A stretch of 34,226 nucleotides of DNA, from assembly GCA_044348665.1 (NCBI GenBank), contig JBIKSI010000017.1:1-34226 (forward strand), written 5' to 3'. The notes beneath the pieces were generated by a model. That model was given only the letters and a program-made list of their open reading frames with translations, was not told the origin of the DNA and made no database searches. Both the position numbers and the translations under genes were made by a program. Shown piece after piece: positions 24,670-32,704 of this stretch (the first letter of the stretch is position 1; the number at the start of each line of letters is the position of its first letter). Origin of the DNA: M2408 sp044348665. Lineage in GTDB: Bacteria > Bacteroidota > Bacteroidia > Flavobacteriales_D > Crocinitomicaceae.

Positions 24670-25494
24670 CTACCCCAAAGCGACATCCAAAATCATCATG
24701 ACTAAGAATCCGCCAATAAATCCAAGAACGGCGATATCTGTGTACTTATCACGCTGTGTTTCTGGCACAACTTCTTCGATAACTACATAAATCATTGCTC
24801 CCGCAGCAAAAGCAAGTGCAAATGGTAAAATAGGTTGAACGTAAATAACCGCCATAGCACCCAAAACACCTGCTACAGGTTCAACTATTGCTGACAATTG
24901 TCCATAATGAAAACTTTTCCAAGCACTTACCCCAGCTCTTTTTAATGGCATTGCAACCGCGAATCCTTCAGGGAAATTTTGAATTCCAATTCCTATTGCC
25001 AAGGCAATTGCCCCAGAATAAGTTGCGCCATCAATTCCAAGAGAAGCAGCGCCAAATAAGACTCCAACAGCCAATCCTTCAGGGATATTGTGTAAGGTAA
25101 TCGCTAAAACCAATAAAGTAGACTTATGTAACTGAGTTTTTACACCTTCACTCTCGTGTTCAGCAAAATTGATATGTAAATGAGGTAACTTTTTATCTAA
25201 AACAAACAAAAATAATGCTCCGAGTAAAAAACCAACTGCGGCTGGCATCCAAGGCATTGAAGGATATAATTTTTCAGACATTTCAATCGCTGGATTGAGT
25301 AAGGACCAAAAACTAGCTGCAACCATTACACCACCTGTAAATCCAAGCATTCCATCAAAAAACGCGCGATTCATGGATTTAAAAAAGAAAACTAAAGATG
25401 CACCAGCAGCAGTCACTAACCATGTAAAAGTCGTAGCGATTAAAGCTGCATAAATTGGATCTATTGACTTAAAAAATGATTCTAAAGTATTCAT
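24670..25494 (-). CDS. ZIP family metal transporter (GufA-like)
   Basis: ZIP proteins carry zinc, iron or other divalent metals across the inner membrane into the cytoplasm. I start at ATG 25494 (274 residues, MNTLESFF) rather than 36 bases upstream, because the longer form would overlap the promoter. There are about eight membrane helices. The metal site motifs HNIPEG (135-140, helix IV) and QNFPEG (172-177, helix V) are intact. The second having Gln in place of His is normal for the GufA-like branch. A His-rich loop between helices 3 and 4 (His105, 107, 113, 123) is typical. A -7 box at 25503-25510 leaves only a few bases of leader. Confidence 0.88.
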   Translation of the reverse strand: MNTLESFFKSIDPIYAALIATTFTWLVTAAGASLVFFFKSMNRAFFDGMLGFTGGVMVAASFWSLLNPAIEMSEKLYPSMPWMPAAVGFLLGALFLFVLDKKLPHLHINFAEHESEGVKTQLHKSTLLVLAITLHNIPEGLAVGVLFGAASLGIDGATYSGAIALAIGIGIQNFPEGFAVAMPLKRAGVSAWKSFHYGQLSAIVEPVAGVLGAMAVIYVQPILPFALAFAAGAMIYVVIEEVVPETQRDKYTDIAVLGFIGGFLVMMILDVALG

Positions 25495-25502
25495 AATTAC
25501 TG

Positions 25503-25510
25503 CAAAGATA
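25503..25510 (-). promoter_or_regulatory. -7 box of the ZIP transporter gene
   Basis: The minus strand reads TATCTTTG, an exact TAnnTTTG match, ending eight bases before the chosen ATG at 25494. If real, the transcript is almost leaderless. Confidence 0.5.
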
Positions 25511-25589
25511 CAAAAAAATGAAATATGCAATAAAATAAGTTAGATTAATCTAAGAATCTAACTTTTAACACAAACCATATTTTTTAAAA

Positions 25590-25628
25590 TAAAAAAAGGG
25601 AAGTCGCAATAAATTAACAACTTCCCTT
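25590..25628 (-). terminator. Intrinsic terminator of the aminotransferase gene
   Basis: On the minus strand AAGGGAAGT (25628-25620) pairs exactly with ACTTCCCTT (25604-25596), followed by a T-rich tail. It begins 18 bases after the stop codon. Confidence 0.8.
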
Positions 25629-25646
25629 CATCAAAAACATATAAAA

Positions 25647-26843
25647 TTAGATTCTTCCAGGATAAACCTTCAAAGCCTCTCTCAAACAAATTACTGCATT
25701 TTTCAAGGATTCTTGGTTTAACACGTAAGCAATTCTCGCTTCATCTTTTCCAGCACCAGGTGTTGAATAAAATCCATTTGCAGGCGCCATCATTACGGTT
25801 TGACCTTCAAAAGAAAAATCTTCTAGCATCCATTGGCAGAATTTCTCAGCATCATCTACAGGGAATTTCGCAACGCAATAAAAAGCTCCGCTTGGTTTTG
25901 GACAAAAAACACCTGGAATACTGTTTAATCCATCCACCATGATGTTTCTTCGTTCCACATATTCTGCAACAACATCATCAAAATAAGATTGTGGAGTATC
26001 CAATGCAGCTTCTGAGGCAATTTGATCAATTGTTGGCGGAGATAAACGGGCTTGTCCGAATTTCAAGGCAGCAGCCATTACATCTTTATTTTTAGTAACC
26101 AAGGCTCCAATTCGCGCTCCACACATGGAATAACGTTTTGATACAGAATCAATCATGATAACATTCTGTTCAATTCCAGCTAAATTTAATACGGAGAATG
26201 GTTTTGCACCATCGTAACAGAATTCACGGTAAACTTCATCTGCAAATAAATACAAATCGTGTTTTTGAACAATATCTCGCAATTTTTCCAATTCTTCTTG
26301 AGAATATAGGTATCCTGTAGGATTTCCTGGGTTACAAATAACAATTGCTTTTGTTTTTGAAGTAATTTTTTTCTCAAATTCCTCTACCGGAGGCAAGGCA
26401 AAACCAGATTCAATGGAAGATGCAACTGGCACTACCGTCAAACCAGCAGTTACAGCAAAACCATTGTAATTTGCATAAAATGGCTCAGGAATAATTACCT
26501 CATCACCTGGGTTACAGCAAGTCATAAAACCAAAAATTAGTGCTTCTGATCCTCCTGTTGTAATCAAAATATCTTCTGAATTTACTGGCAATCCTCCTTT
26601 TTGGTAAAAATCAGCTAATTTATTTCTATAAGACTCAAAACCAGCAGAATGACTATACTCAATCACTTTTCTATCCATATTTTTGATGGCATCTAAGGCA
26701 ACTTTTGGAGTTTCAATATCCGGTTGACCGATATTTAAGTGATAAACAATTTTTCCAGCTTTTTTTGCTGTTTCGGAGTAAGGTACCAACTTTCTAATTG
26801 GAGAAGCTGGCATGTCAATCGCTTTTTGTGAAATCTTTGGCAT
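25647..26843 (-). CDS. Pyridoxal-phosphate aminotransferase, class I/II (aspartate aminotransferase-like)
   Basis: The enzyme transfers an amino group between an amino acid and a keto acid in the cytoplasm. The 398-residue protein is full length. The PLP site is visible: Asn174 in NPGNPTG (171-177), Asp202 and Tyr205 in ADEVY, Lys236 (Schiff base) in SVSKRYSMCG, and Arg244 in GARIGAL for the phosphate. The opening MPKISQKAIDMPASPIRKL matches the Bacteroidota aspartate/tyrosine-type aminotransferases of subgroup I-gamma. Substrate preference cannot be fixed from sequence alone. A promoter at 26860-26867 overlaps that of the divergent dipeptidase gene. Confidence 0.88.
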   Translation of the reverse strand: MPKISQKAIDMPASPIRKLVPYSETAKKAGKIVYHLNIGQPDIETPKVALDAIKNMDRKVIEYSHSAGFESYRNKLADFYQKGGLPVNSEDILITTGGSEALIFGFMTCCNPGDEVIIPEPFYANYNGFAVTAGLTVVPVASSIESGFALPPVEEFEKKITSKTKAIVICNPGNPTGYLYSQEELEKLRDIVQKHDLYLFADEVYREFCYDGAKPFSVLNLAGIEQNVIMIDSVSKRYSMCGARIGALVTKNKDVMAAALKFGQARLSPPTIDQIASEAALDTPQSYFDDVVAEYVERRNIMVDGLNSIPGVFCPKPSGAFYCVAKFPVDDAEKFCQWMLEDFSFEGQTVMMAPANGFYSTPGAGKDEARIAYVLNQESLKNAVICLREALKVYPGRI

Positions 26844-26851
26844 AATTTTTT

Positions 26852-26867
26852 TATTTTTGCAAAGTTA
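26852..26867. promoter_or_regulatory. Abutting divergent -7 boxes
   Basis: TATTTTTG on the plus strand (26852-26859) and TAACTTTG on the minus strand (26867-26860) both match TAnnTTTG exactly and directly touch. The first faces the dipeptidase gene, with TTTG 23 bases upstream at 26825-26828. The second faces the aminotransferase gene. RNA polymerase could hardly occupy both at once. Confidence 0.6.
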
Positions 26868-26887
26868 AACATTAGATTAAATATTAC

Positions 26888-27643
26888 TTGGATTTGAAAA
26901 ATATTAAACACATTTTTTTACTTTTTGTTATTTTGATAACACTTTCTTGCTCTTTTTCATTTGAAAATAAAGTTGAATTATCTGAAAAGCAAAATAATCT
27001 CAAAAAACAATCGCCAAGTGATACGTTAAAAACACAAAAAAAGATTTATCCTGGAATTGAAAAATTAACCGATATTCAAAGTTTGGATTCCACAATTTTA
27101 ATTGATTTAAAATATGCTGGTACAGACAATTTTATGAAACAACAATTGTATTTTGAAATCGATCGAGTTTATTTGCAAAAGGATGTTGCTTTGCGTTTGG
27201 TCAAGGTGCAAAAATATTTAAAATCATTGCGTCCAGATTTAACTCTTTTGGTATACGATGGAGTTCGTCCTTTGTCTGTTCAAAAGGCAATGTGGAAAGC
27301 TTTGGATACCATTCCAGTGAAAGAACGAACTAAATTTGTGTCTAATCCTGCCAATGGAAGTATTCACAATTATGGAGCGGCTATAGATTTGACCTTAGCA
27401 ACATTGGATGGAAAAGCTTTGGATATGGGCGCTGGATACGATGATATTCGCAAAATTGCCTATCCAAGTTTGGAAGCTCAATTTTTGCAAAGCGGTCAAT
27501 TGACGAAAGCTCAAGTTGAAAATCGAAAGTTATTGAGAAAAGTAATGAAGCACCAAGCATTTACTAATATTAGCACGGAATGGTGGCATTTTAACGCATG
27601 TACACGTAAAGATGCGAAATTAAAATACCAGATTTTAGAGTAA
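26888..27643 (+). CDS. D-alanyl-D-alanine dipeptidase, VanX/DdpX family, lipoprotein
   Basis: This zinc peptidase of family M15D hydrolyses the D-Ala-D-Ala dipeptide; outside resistance clusters it recycles wall-derived dipeptide. The only in-frame start before the signal sequence is TTG at 26888. The N-terminus has a hydrophobic stretch ending ITLSC, giving a lipidated Cys21 and anchoring in the envelope. The VanX-type active site is complete: Arg127 in GVRPLSV, His160 and Asp167 in SIHNYGAAID, Glu231 and His234 in EWWHF. The 251-residue length is normal. No vanH, vanA or sensor genes are near, so a housekeeping role is likelier than glycopeptide resistance. Confidence 0.88.
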   Translation: MDLKNIKHIFLLFVILITLSCSFSFENKVELSEKQNNLKKQSPSDTLKTQKKIYPGIEKLTDIQSLDSTILIDLKYAGTDNFMKQQLYFEIDRVYLQKDVALRLVKVQKYLKSLRPDLTLLVYDGVRPLSVQKAMWKALDTIPVKERTKFVSNPANGSIHNYGAAIDLTLATLDGKALDMGAGYDDIRKIAYPSLEAQFLQSGQLTKAQVENRKLLRKVMKHQAFTNISTEWWHFNACTRKDAKLKYQILE

Positions 27644-27714
27644 CAAACTGATTTCATGTTTTGCTCTTTCTCCTATCAGCAAAATAAGTCAATTTAAAAA
27701 ATCATTTAAAAAGG

Positions 27715-28599
27715 TCACTCTCTAAATAAATCCGTCGACAAGTACTTATCACCGCGGTCACAGATGATGCAAACGATTACACCAGAACTTAGATTTGGAA
27801 TTAGTCTTAAAGCAGCAGCAACCGAACCTCCAGAACTCATGCCTCCAAAAACACCTTCTTCTCGAGCCAATCTGCGTGTTGTTTCTTTTGCTTCTGCTTC
27901 CGAAACTTCTATGATTTGGTCCACGCGTTTACGATCAAAAATTGTTGGTAAATATGCTTCAGGCCATTTTCGAATCCCTGGTATTTTGGATCCATCTGTG
28001 GGCTGAGCTCCAACAATTTGAATGCCTGAATTTTGTTCTTTTAAGTATTTGGAAACTCCCATAATTGTTCCTGTGGTTCCCATTGCGGAAACAAAATGGG
28101 TAACTTTTCCTTGTGTATCTCTGAAAATTTCGGGTCCAGTGGTTTTGTAATGCATTCCTGGATTGTCCTCGTTTCCAAACTGATTGAGCATTATGTATCC
28201 TTCAGTTTCTACCTTATTTTTTGCATAATCAATGGCTGCTTCCATACCGCCTGCCTCAGGTGTAAGAATAACTTTCGCACCAAAGGCTCTCATGGTATCA
28301 ATCCGCTCTTGGGTGGAGTTTTCTGGCATTACTAATTCGATATAAACGTTATACAAACGAGCAATCATTGCTAATGCAATCCCTGTATTTCCGCTAGTTG
28401 CCTCAATCAATTTAGAGTCGGCTTTGATAAATCCTTTATCTATTCCACCCTTTATCATCCCAAATGCAGCTCTGTCTTTGACACTTCCACCGGGATTGTG
28501 ACCTTCAAGTTTTGCATACAATTTAACAGCAGGATTTGGGTTGATATTTTTCAATTCTACCAAAGGTGTATTCCCTATAAAATCTAACAAACTAGCCAT
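27715..28599 (-). CDS. cysM: Cysteine synthase (O-acetylserine sulfhydrylase, CysM type)
   Basis: The enzyme replaces the acetyl group of O-acetylserine with sulfide (CysM also accepts thiosulfate) to give cysteine. It is a cytoplasmic PLP protein of 294 residues. The Schiff-base lysine is Lys41 in GGSVKDR, the substrate loop SGNTG is at 69-73, and the glycine-rich phosphate loop AMGTTGTIMG lies near 175-184. The C-terminal CDRGDKYLST is typical of CysM. The start overlaps the end of cysE by eight bases, and it is the last gene of the cys run. CysE and CysM/CysK products often form a complex; that is family knowledge. Confidence 0.92.
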   Translation of the reverse strand: MASLLDFIGNTPLVELKNINPNPAVKLYAKLEGHNPGGSVKDRAAFGMIKGGIDKGFIKADSKLIEATSGNTGIALAMIARLYNVYIELVMPENSTQERIDTMRAFGAKVILTPEAGGMEAAIDYAKNKVETEGYIMLNQFGNEDNPGMHYKTTGPEIFRDTQGKVTHFVSAMGTTGTIMGVSKYLKEQNSGIQIVGAQPTDGSKIPGIRKWPEAYLPTIFDRKRVDQIIEVSEAEAKETTRRLAREEGVFGGMSSGGSVAAALRLIPNLSSGVIVCIICDRGDKYLSTDLFRE

Positions 28600-29407
28600 T
28601 TTTTGATATTTTCTTGATTATTGTTTCTGTTTTATGATATACCAATGAATTTTCTTCGACACTTTCAGTCAACCAAACATTACCTCCAATTGTTGATTTT
28701 GCTCCAATTATTGTGTCGCCCCCTAAAATGGTTGCTCCGGCGTAAATCACCACATTGTCTTCAATGGTTGGATGTCTTTTTATTTCGGCCATTTCTTTTT
28801 TAACACTCATTGCACCTAAAGTGACACCCTGATAAATTTTGACATTGTTTCCTATCACAGTTGTTTCACCGATGACGATTCCTGTGCCGTGATCAATGAA
28901 GAAATTTTCACCAATTTTTGCAGCTGGATGTATGTCAATCCCTGTTTTACCGTGTGCCAATTCAGTCACCATTCGAGGAATAAAAGGAACATTTAAATTA
29001 TAGAGCAAATGTGCAATCCTATAACTTGTAATTGCTAAGAAACCCGGATAGGTGCGAATTACTTCTTCCGTGCTTTTTGCTGCAGGATCTCCTTCTTCAA
29101 TTGATTTTGCATCTAATAACAAGGTCTGATGAACTAATTGAAGTTTAGCATAAAATGTGTCAATTAATTCTTCAATCGGAATCGTTAGCTCATTTTGTAA
29201 ATGTAATAGCAAATGCTCTAATTGTCTTTTTGATTTATCTACTTCCTCTTCAAATTGCTTTAACGTTACAAAAGTTTTATTATTATACGACGGAAAAAGA
29301 ATCGCAAGAAGCGTTGAAATAAAGCCTTCAACAAGAAAAGAATTTGGTAAATTATTTTTTTTTGTATGCGAGAAATAAAGTTGTTTTATATAGTCTTCTT
29401 GTTTCAT
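28592..29407 (-). CDS. cysE: Serine O-acetyltransferase
   Basis: The enzyme acetylates serine with acetyl-CoA, the committed and cysteine-inhibited step of cysteine synthesis. The 271-residue protein has a helical N-terminal part (about 1-150) and a left-handed beta helix (about 155-250) of hexapeptide repeats. The catalytic pair corresponds to Asp158 in GIDIHPAAKIG and His173 in IDHGTGIVIGE, with the same 15-residue spacing as E. coli CysE. The C-terminus is a short, lysine-rich tail rather than the usual Ile-ending peptide that docks into cysteine synthase. The ATG overlaps the cysN stop by four bases. Confidence 0.9.
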   Translation of the reverse strand: MKQEDYIKQLYFSHTKKNNLPNSFLVEGFISTLLAILFPSYNNKTFVTLKQFEEEVDKSKRQLEHLLLHLQNELTIPIEELIDTFYAKLQLVHQTLLLDAKSIEEGDPAAKSTEEVIRTYPGFLAITSYRIAHLLYNLNVPFIPRMVTELAHGKTGIDIHPAAKIGENFFIDHGTGIVIGETTVIGNNVKIYQGVTLGAMSVKKEMAEIKRHPTIEDNVVIYAGATILGGDTIIGAKSTIGGNVWLTESVEENSLVYHKTETIIKKISKNG

Positions 29408-30654
29408 GCTTCCAAAATAACACCCGCAGCCACAGTATTGTTTGTGTTTTCATTAATTAAAATAAATGCACCTGTTTTGCGATTTTGTTTATAGGGATCA
29501 AAAGTAAGAAATTCTGCGGTTTTTATTTGCACTTTACAAAATTCATTTAAGCTGATTGTGCCGTCGGCTTCATTTTCATTGAAATTATGAATATCAATTT
29601 TACTTTCAATTTCCTTAATAACAGCTTTAGATCTGAAACTATTTTGTTGTAAAATTAATTTTTGACCAGCTTGAAAAGCTTTGTTATCCATCCAGCAAAT
29701 TGTAGCTTGAATGCTTTTTTCATTTTCGATTTGCTGATTTACTGGAATAATCGTGCTGCCTCGACTCACATCTAAATCGTGCTCCAAATGAATAATAATT
29801 GGTTCACCCGCAGATGCATGATCAACTTCCGCTCCATTTTTTTCAATTTTTGAAATGGTAGTAGTTGTTTCCAAAGGGAAAACTTGAATCGTTTGCCCTT
29901 TTTTGAAAGTTCCACTTAAAATACTTCCTGCATAACCTCTATAATCATGTAATTCAGTAGTTTGCGGACGAATCACGTATTGCACCTGAAAACGAGCATC
30001 TTGATTTTCTTCTTCGTGCGGAATTTCGACTTGTTCTAAAAATTCAAATAATGTTGGACCTTCATACCAACTTAAATTTTCTGATTTATTCACCACATTT
30101 TCGCCTGTTAATGCACTTGTTGGCAAAAAAGAGACGCTTTTCAAATTCAATTCTTTTGAAAACTTTAAATAATCTTCTTGAATTTGATTGTAGACTTTTT
30201 CGTCATAATTTACCAAATCCATTTTATTAATACAAATCAAAATTTGTGGAATTCCCAAAATCGACGAAATAATTGAATGGCGTTTGGTTTGGTCTGTAAT
30301 TCCATTTCTTGCATCCACCAAAATGATTGCTAAATCTGTATTTGAAGCTCCAGTAAACATGTTTCGCGTATATTGCGCATGGCCAGGCGTATCAGCAATG
30401 ATGTACTTTCTTTTATCTGTCGTGAAATACTTGTAGGCCACATCAATTGTGATTCCTTGTTCACGTTCTGCCCGTAAACCATCAGTTAACAAAGCTAAAT
30501 CAATGTCTGCATCATTTCCAGTTGCCTTGCTTTGTCTGGTTAAAGTTTCAATAATATCCGTTGAGATTGAATTGCTATCGAACAATAATCTTCCGATTAA
30601 AGTGCTTTTTCCATCGTCAACATTTCCTGCTGTAAAAAATCTTAATAATTCCAT
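29404..30654 (-). CDS. cysN: Sulfate adenylyltransferase subunit CysN (GTPase)
   Basis: CysN is the GTPase partner that drives formation of adenylyl sulfate (APS) by CysD from ATP and sulfate. It has the P-loop GNVDDGKS at 10-17, DTPGH at 88-92 and NKMD at 143-146, then two beta-barrel domains. Length is 416 residues and there is no C-terminal CysC (APS kinase) domain. Its partner cysD is upstream on the same strand, 216 bases away, and cysE overlaps its end. The missing kinase agrees with direct reduction of APS by the CysH in this cluster. Confidence 0.94.
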   Translation of the reverse strand: MELLRFFTAGNVDDGKSTLIGRLLFDSNSISTDIIETLTRQSKATGNDADIDLALLTDGLRAEREQGITIDVAYKYFTTDKRKYIIADTPGHAQYTRNMFTGASNTDLAIILVDARNGITDQTKRHSIISSILGIPQILICINKMDLVNYDEKVYNQIQEDYLKFSKELNLKSVSFLPTSALTGENVVNKSENLSWYEGPTLFEFLEQVEIPHEEENQDARFQVQYVIRPQTTELHDYRGYAGSILSGTFKKGQTIQVFPLETTTTISKIEKNGAEVDHASAGEPIIIHLEHDLDVSRGSTIIPVNQQIENEKSIQATICWMDNKAFQAGQKLILQQNSFRSKAVIKEIESKIDIHNFNENEADGTISLNEFCKVQIKTAEFLTFDPYKQNRKTGAFILINENTNNTVAAGVILEA

Positions 30655-30670
30655 TTTTTTATTAATTGAG

Positions 30671-30715
30671 AGTTAAAAGTTAAGAGTTAAGAATTAAAAG
30701 TTAAGAGTTGAGATT
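30671..30715. repeat. Copy 5 of the GTTAAAAGT intergenic repeat, with 16-bp direct repeat
   Basis: The 16-mer TTAAAAGTTAAGAGTT occurs at 30673-30688 and again at 30694-30709, a 21-base period. It lies in the cysD-cysN gap, right before the cysN start. This is the most regular copy of the family in the window. Confidence 0.7.
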
Positions 30716-30739
30716 GTAATGAAATTAGATTTTTTTTTG

Positions 30740-30835
30740 AAAGAAATCCATAGCCCAGATAGTAGCGGTAGCTCCTGTGCAGTTGATAAACTAGCAGGAC
30801 TAAAGCGAATAGCTGGAATAGCTCCAACAAGAAAT
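30740..30835. repeat. GC-richer intergenic insert between cysD and cysN
   Basis: The block ATAGCCCAGATAGTAGCGG (about 30750-30768), then TAGCTCCTGTGC, a TCCTG/CAGGA complement pair, and AAAGCGAATAGCTGG with AATAGCTCC, stands out from the AT-rich surroundings. It breaks an otherwise tight operon. From memory, similar AGCCCGGATAGCAGCGG words occur as dispersed intergenic elements in other Flavobacteriia; this has not been checked. Fragments of similar composition (TAGCAGCGAAGCTA) lie at 33613-33626. Confidence 0.45.
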
Positions 30836-30870
30836 TCTCCATTCTTCATTTTACATTCTTCACTCTTCAT

Positions 30871-31767
30871 TCAAAAGTATCCTCCTTTTTTTCTATCTTC
30901 CATTGCTGCTTCGGAAACGCGATCGTCCATACGAGTTGCACCTCGTTCAGAGATTTTTGTTTCTTTAATTTCAGCGATAATATCATCTACCATGTGTGCT
31001 TCACTTTCAACTGCTGATGTACACGTCATATCTCCAACCGTTCTGTAACGCACATTTTTTGTTACTATCACGTCATTTTCATCCACTTCAACGAATTTGT
31101 TTGTATTCATTAATTGACCGTGTTCAGTTAGAATACATTCTCTTTCGTGCGTAAAATAAATGGATGGTAATTGAATATTTTCTCTTTTGATGTAATTCCA
31201 CACATCCAACTCTGTCCAGTTTGAAATGGGGAATACACGCACGTTTTCACCTTTGTCAATTTTACCATTATAAATATTCCAAATTTCTGGACGTTGTTTT
31301 TTTGGATCCCATTGACCAAATTCATCTCTAACTGAGAAAATTCGTTCTTTTGCACGTGCTTTTTCCTCGTCACGTCTTGCTCCACCAATGCATGCGTCAA
31401 ACTCAAATTCTTCAATCACATCAAGTAAAGTATAGGTTTGAAGTCCATTTCTGCTTGGAAATTTTCCTTTACCGTCAACTAAATTTTTGGCTTTAATTGT
31501 ATCTTCCACGTAACGAACAATCAATTTTTCGTCCAATTCCTTCGCCAGATTATCGCGGTAATCTAATGCTTCTTGGAAATTGTGTCCTGTATCTACGTGA
31601 ACTAAAGGGAAAGGAAATTTCCCGGGACGAAAAGCTTTTAAAGCTAAATGCACGAGGCAAATACTATCTTTTCCTCCACTAAAAAGTAGTGCGGGTCGGT
31701 CGAATTGACCAGCGACTTCTCTCAATATATATATCGCCTCTGCTTCTAATTGATCTAAATAATCCAT
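30871..31767 (-). CDS. cysD: Sulfate adenylyltransferase subunit CysD
   Basis: CysD is the nucleotide-alpha-hydrolase-type catalytic subunit that makes APS from sulfate and ATP, with CysN supplying GTP-driven energy. The 298-residue protein has the PP-loop SGGKDS at 30-35, then FPLVHVDTGHNF, GGARRDEEKARAK and the C-terminal region RERTMYDR-like ERGATRMDDR. Length matches the family. It starts at ATG 31767, follows cysH on the same strand after 242 bases, and precedes cysN. A possible short leader ORF (31802-31870) lies directly upstream. Confidence 0.94.
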   Translation of the reverse strand: MDYLDQLEAEAIYILREVAGQFDRPALLFSGGKDSICLVHLALKAFRPGKFPFPLVHVDTGHNFQEALDYRDNLAKELDEKLIVRYVEDTIKAKNLVDGKGKFPSRNGLQTYTLLDVIEEFEFDACIGGARRDEEKARAKERIFSVRDEFGQWDPKKQRPEIWNIYNGKIDKGENVRVFPISNWTELDVWNYIKRENIQLPSIYFTHERECILTEHGQLMNTNKFVEVDENDVIVTKNVRYRTVGDMTCTSAVESEAHMVDDIIAEIKETKISERGATRMDDRVSEAAMEDRKKGGYF

Positions 31768-31801
31768 ATATTTTTATTTTTAGAATAAAAAATAACTTTG
31801 C

Positions 31802-31870
31802 CTAACATCGTTGAATTTCAAAATTCATTTTATCATTTACTTGGTGTAAACTCAAAAATAAATTTATCAT
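31802..31870 (-). CDS. Possible 22-codon leader peptide before cysD
   Basis: ATG at 31870-31868 opens a short frame of 22 codons (MINLFLSLHQ up to IQRC) that ends in TAG, 34 bases before the cysD ATG. Upstream is AAGGAGGCGA, a near-perfect Shine-Dalgarno at normal spacing, which is rare in this window. The last sense codon before the stop encodes cysteine. It may be a translated leader that senses cysteine supply, or a chance frame. No terminator-like alternative hairpin was found. Confidence 0.25.
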   Translation of the reverse strand: MINLFLSLHQVNDKMNFEIQRC

Positions 31871-31945
31871 TCGCCTCCTTATCCAAAGAATTTTTAATTC
31901 AGTTTTATTGCTTTTTATTCTTTTATTCAATATTTAATTTAAATT

Positions 31946-31975
31946 GATGATTGAGCGGAGTCGAAATCAACCAAT
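31946..31975. repeat. TTGAGCGGAGTCGAAATCAACC intergenic word
   Basis: TTGAGCGGAGTCGAAATC lies in the gap before cysD. It shares AGTCGAAATCAAC with 18109-18121. From memory, the GAGCGGAGTCGAA word is widespread between genes in Bacteroidota genomes. A tract of CTAACTAATAATTACTAACTA follows. Confidence 0.4.
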
Positions 31976-32009
31976 TTAAAGCTACTAATCACTAACTAAT
32001 AATTACTAA

Positions 32010-32696
32010 CTATTTAACGTGCAATCCACATTCTTTTTTGGAATTATCTTCCCACCACCATCTTCCGGCACGAAAATCTTCGCCTTCTTGAATTGCTCTT
32101 GTACAAGGTTGGCAACCGATGCTTACAAAACCTTTATCGTGCAAACTATTGTACGGAATATTGTACTTTTTAATCTCAGCTTTCACTTTCTCCAAAGTCC
32201 ATTTTGTTAAAGGATGAATTTTCGTCAAATTGCGACTTTCGTCCTTTTCAATCATGGGCATATCACTTCGATTTTCAGAATGTTCTGCTCGCAAACCCGT
32301 AATCCAACATTCAGCTCCCTCTAAAGCTCTGTTAAGTGGTTCGACTTTCCTTACGAAACAACATTCTTTTCTGTTTTCCAGTGATTCATAGAAGCTAAGA
32401 GGACCTTTCTCAGTTACTAACTTTTCTACTTTTGTGTAATTTGGGAAATAAACATCAATTTGTTTCTTGTAGCGTTCAATTGTTCTATTCAATACGCTGT
32501 AAGTCTCTGGAAACAAACGTCCTGTATCTAAAGTAAACACTTTAATTGGTAAATCCAACGTAAAAATATGATGCGTAATCACTTGATCTTCCCAACTTAA
32601 ACTCGTTGAAAAAGCAGCTTTATTAGGAAATTTAGTTGCTATATCACTCAAAATTTGAGGAAGAGTCAATTGATTAAAATCTTTTTCATTTATCAT
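32010..32696 (-). CDS. cysH: Adenylyl-sulfate (APS) reductase, CysH family with iron-sulfur cluster
   Basis: The enzyme reduces activated sulfate to sulfite using thioredoxin or a similar donor. The 228-residue protein has the CysH fold: STSLSWEDQ (30-38) as the nucleotide loop, TLDTGRLFPET (55-65), and ITGLRAEHSENR (132-143). It carries both paired cysteines that bind a [4Fe-4S] cluster: CC at 112-113 and CxxC at 195-198. The catalytic cysteine is Cys223 in KECGLH near the end. The cluster residues mark the APS-type (plant/Bacillus-like) rather than the PAPS-type enzyme. It is eight bases after the aldo/keto reductase-like gene. Confidence 0.92.
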   Translation of the reverse strand: MINEKDFNQLTLPQILSDIATKFPNKAAFSTSLSWEDQVITHHIFTLDLPIKVFTLDTGRLFPETYSVLNRTIERYKKQIDVYFPNYTKVEKLVTEKGPLSFYESLENRKECCFVRKVEPLNRALEGAECWITGLRAEHSENRSDMPMIEKDESRNLTKIHPLTKWTLEKVKAEIKKYNIPYNSLHDKGFVSIGCQPCTRAIQEGEDFRAGRWWWEDNSKKECGLHVK

Positions 32697-32704
32697 GATA
32701 CACT

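Noticed and set aside
26888..27643. Vancomycin resistance cluster
   Set aside because: Only the VanX-like dipeptidase is present, with no VanH, VanA/VanB ligase or regulator nearby; it is likelier a wall-recycling enzyme.
27648..27684. Terminator between the dipeptidase and cysM genes
   Set aside because: TTTTGCT and AGCAAAA are complementary, but the loop is 12 bases and no T-run follows; too weak to list.
30719..31048. Plus-strand frame of 109 codons across the cysD-cysN gap and into cysD
   Set aside because: It spans non-coding repeats and the antisense of cysD, with no signal or motif.
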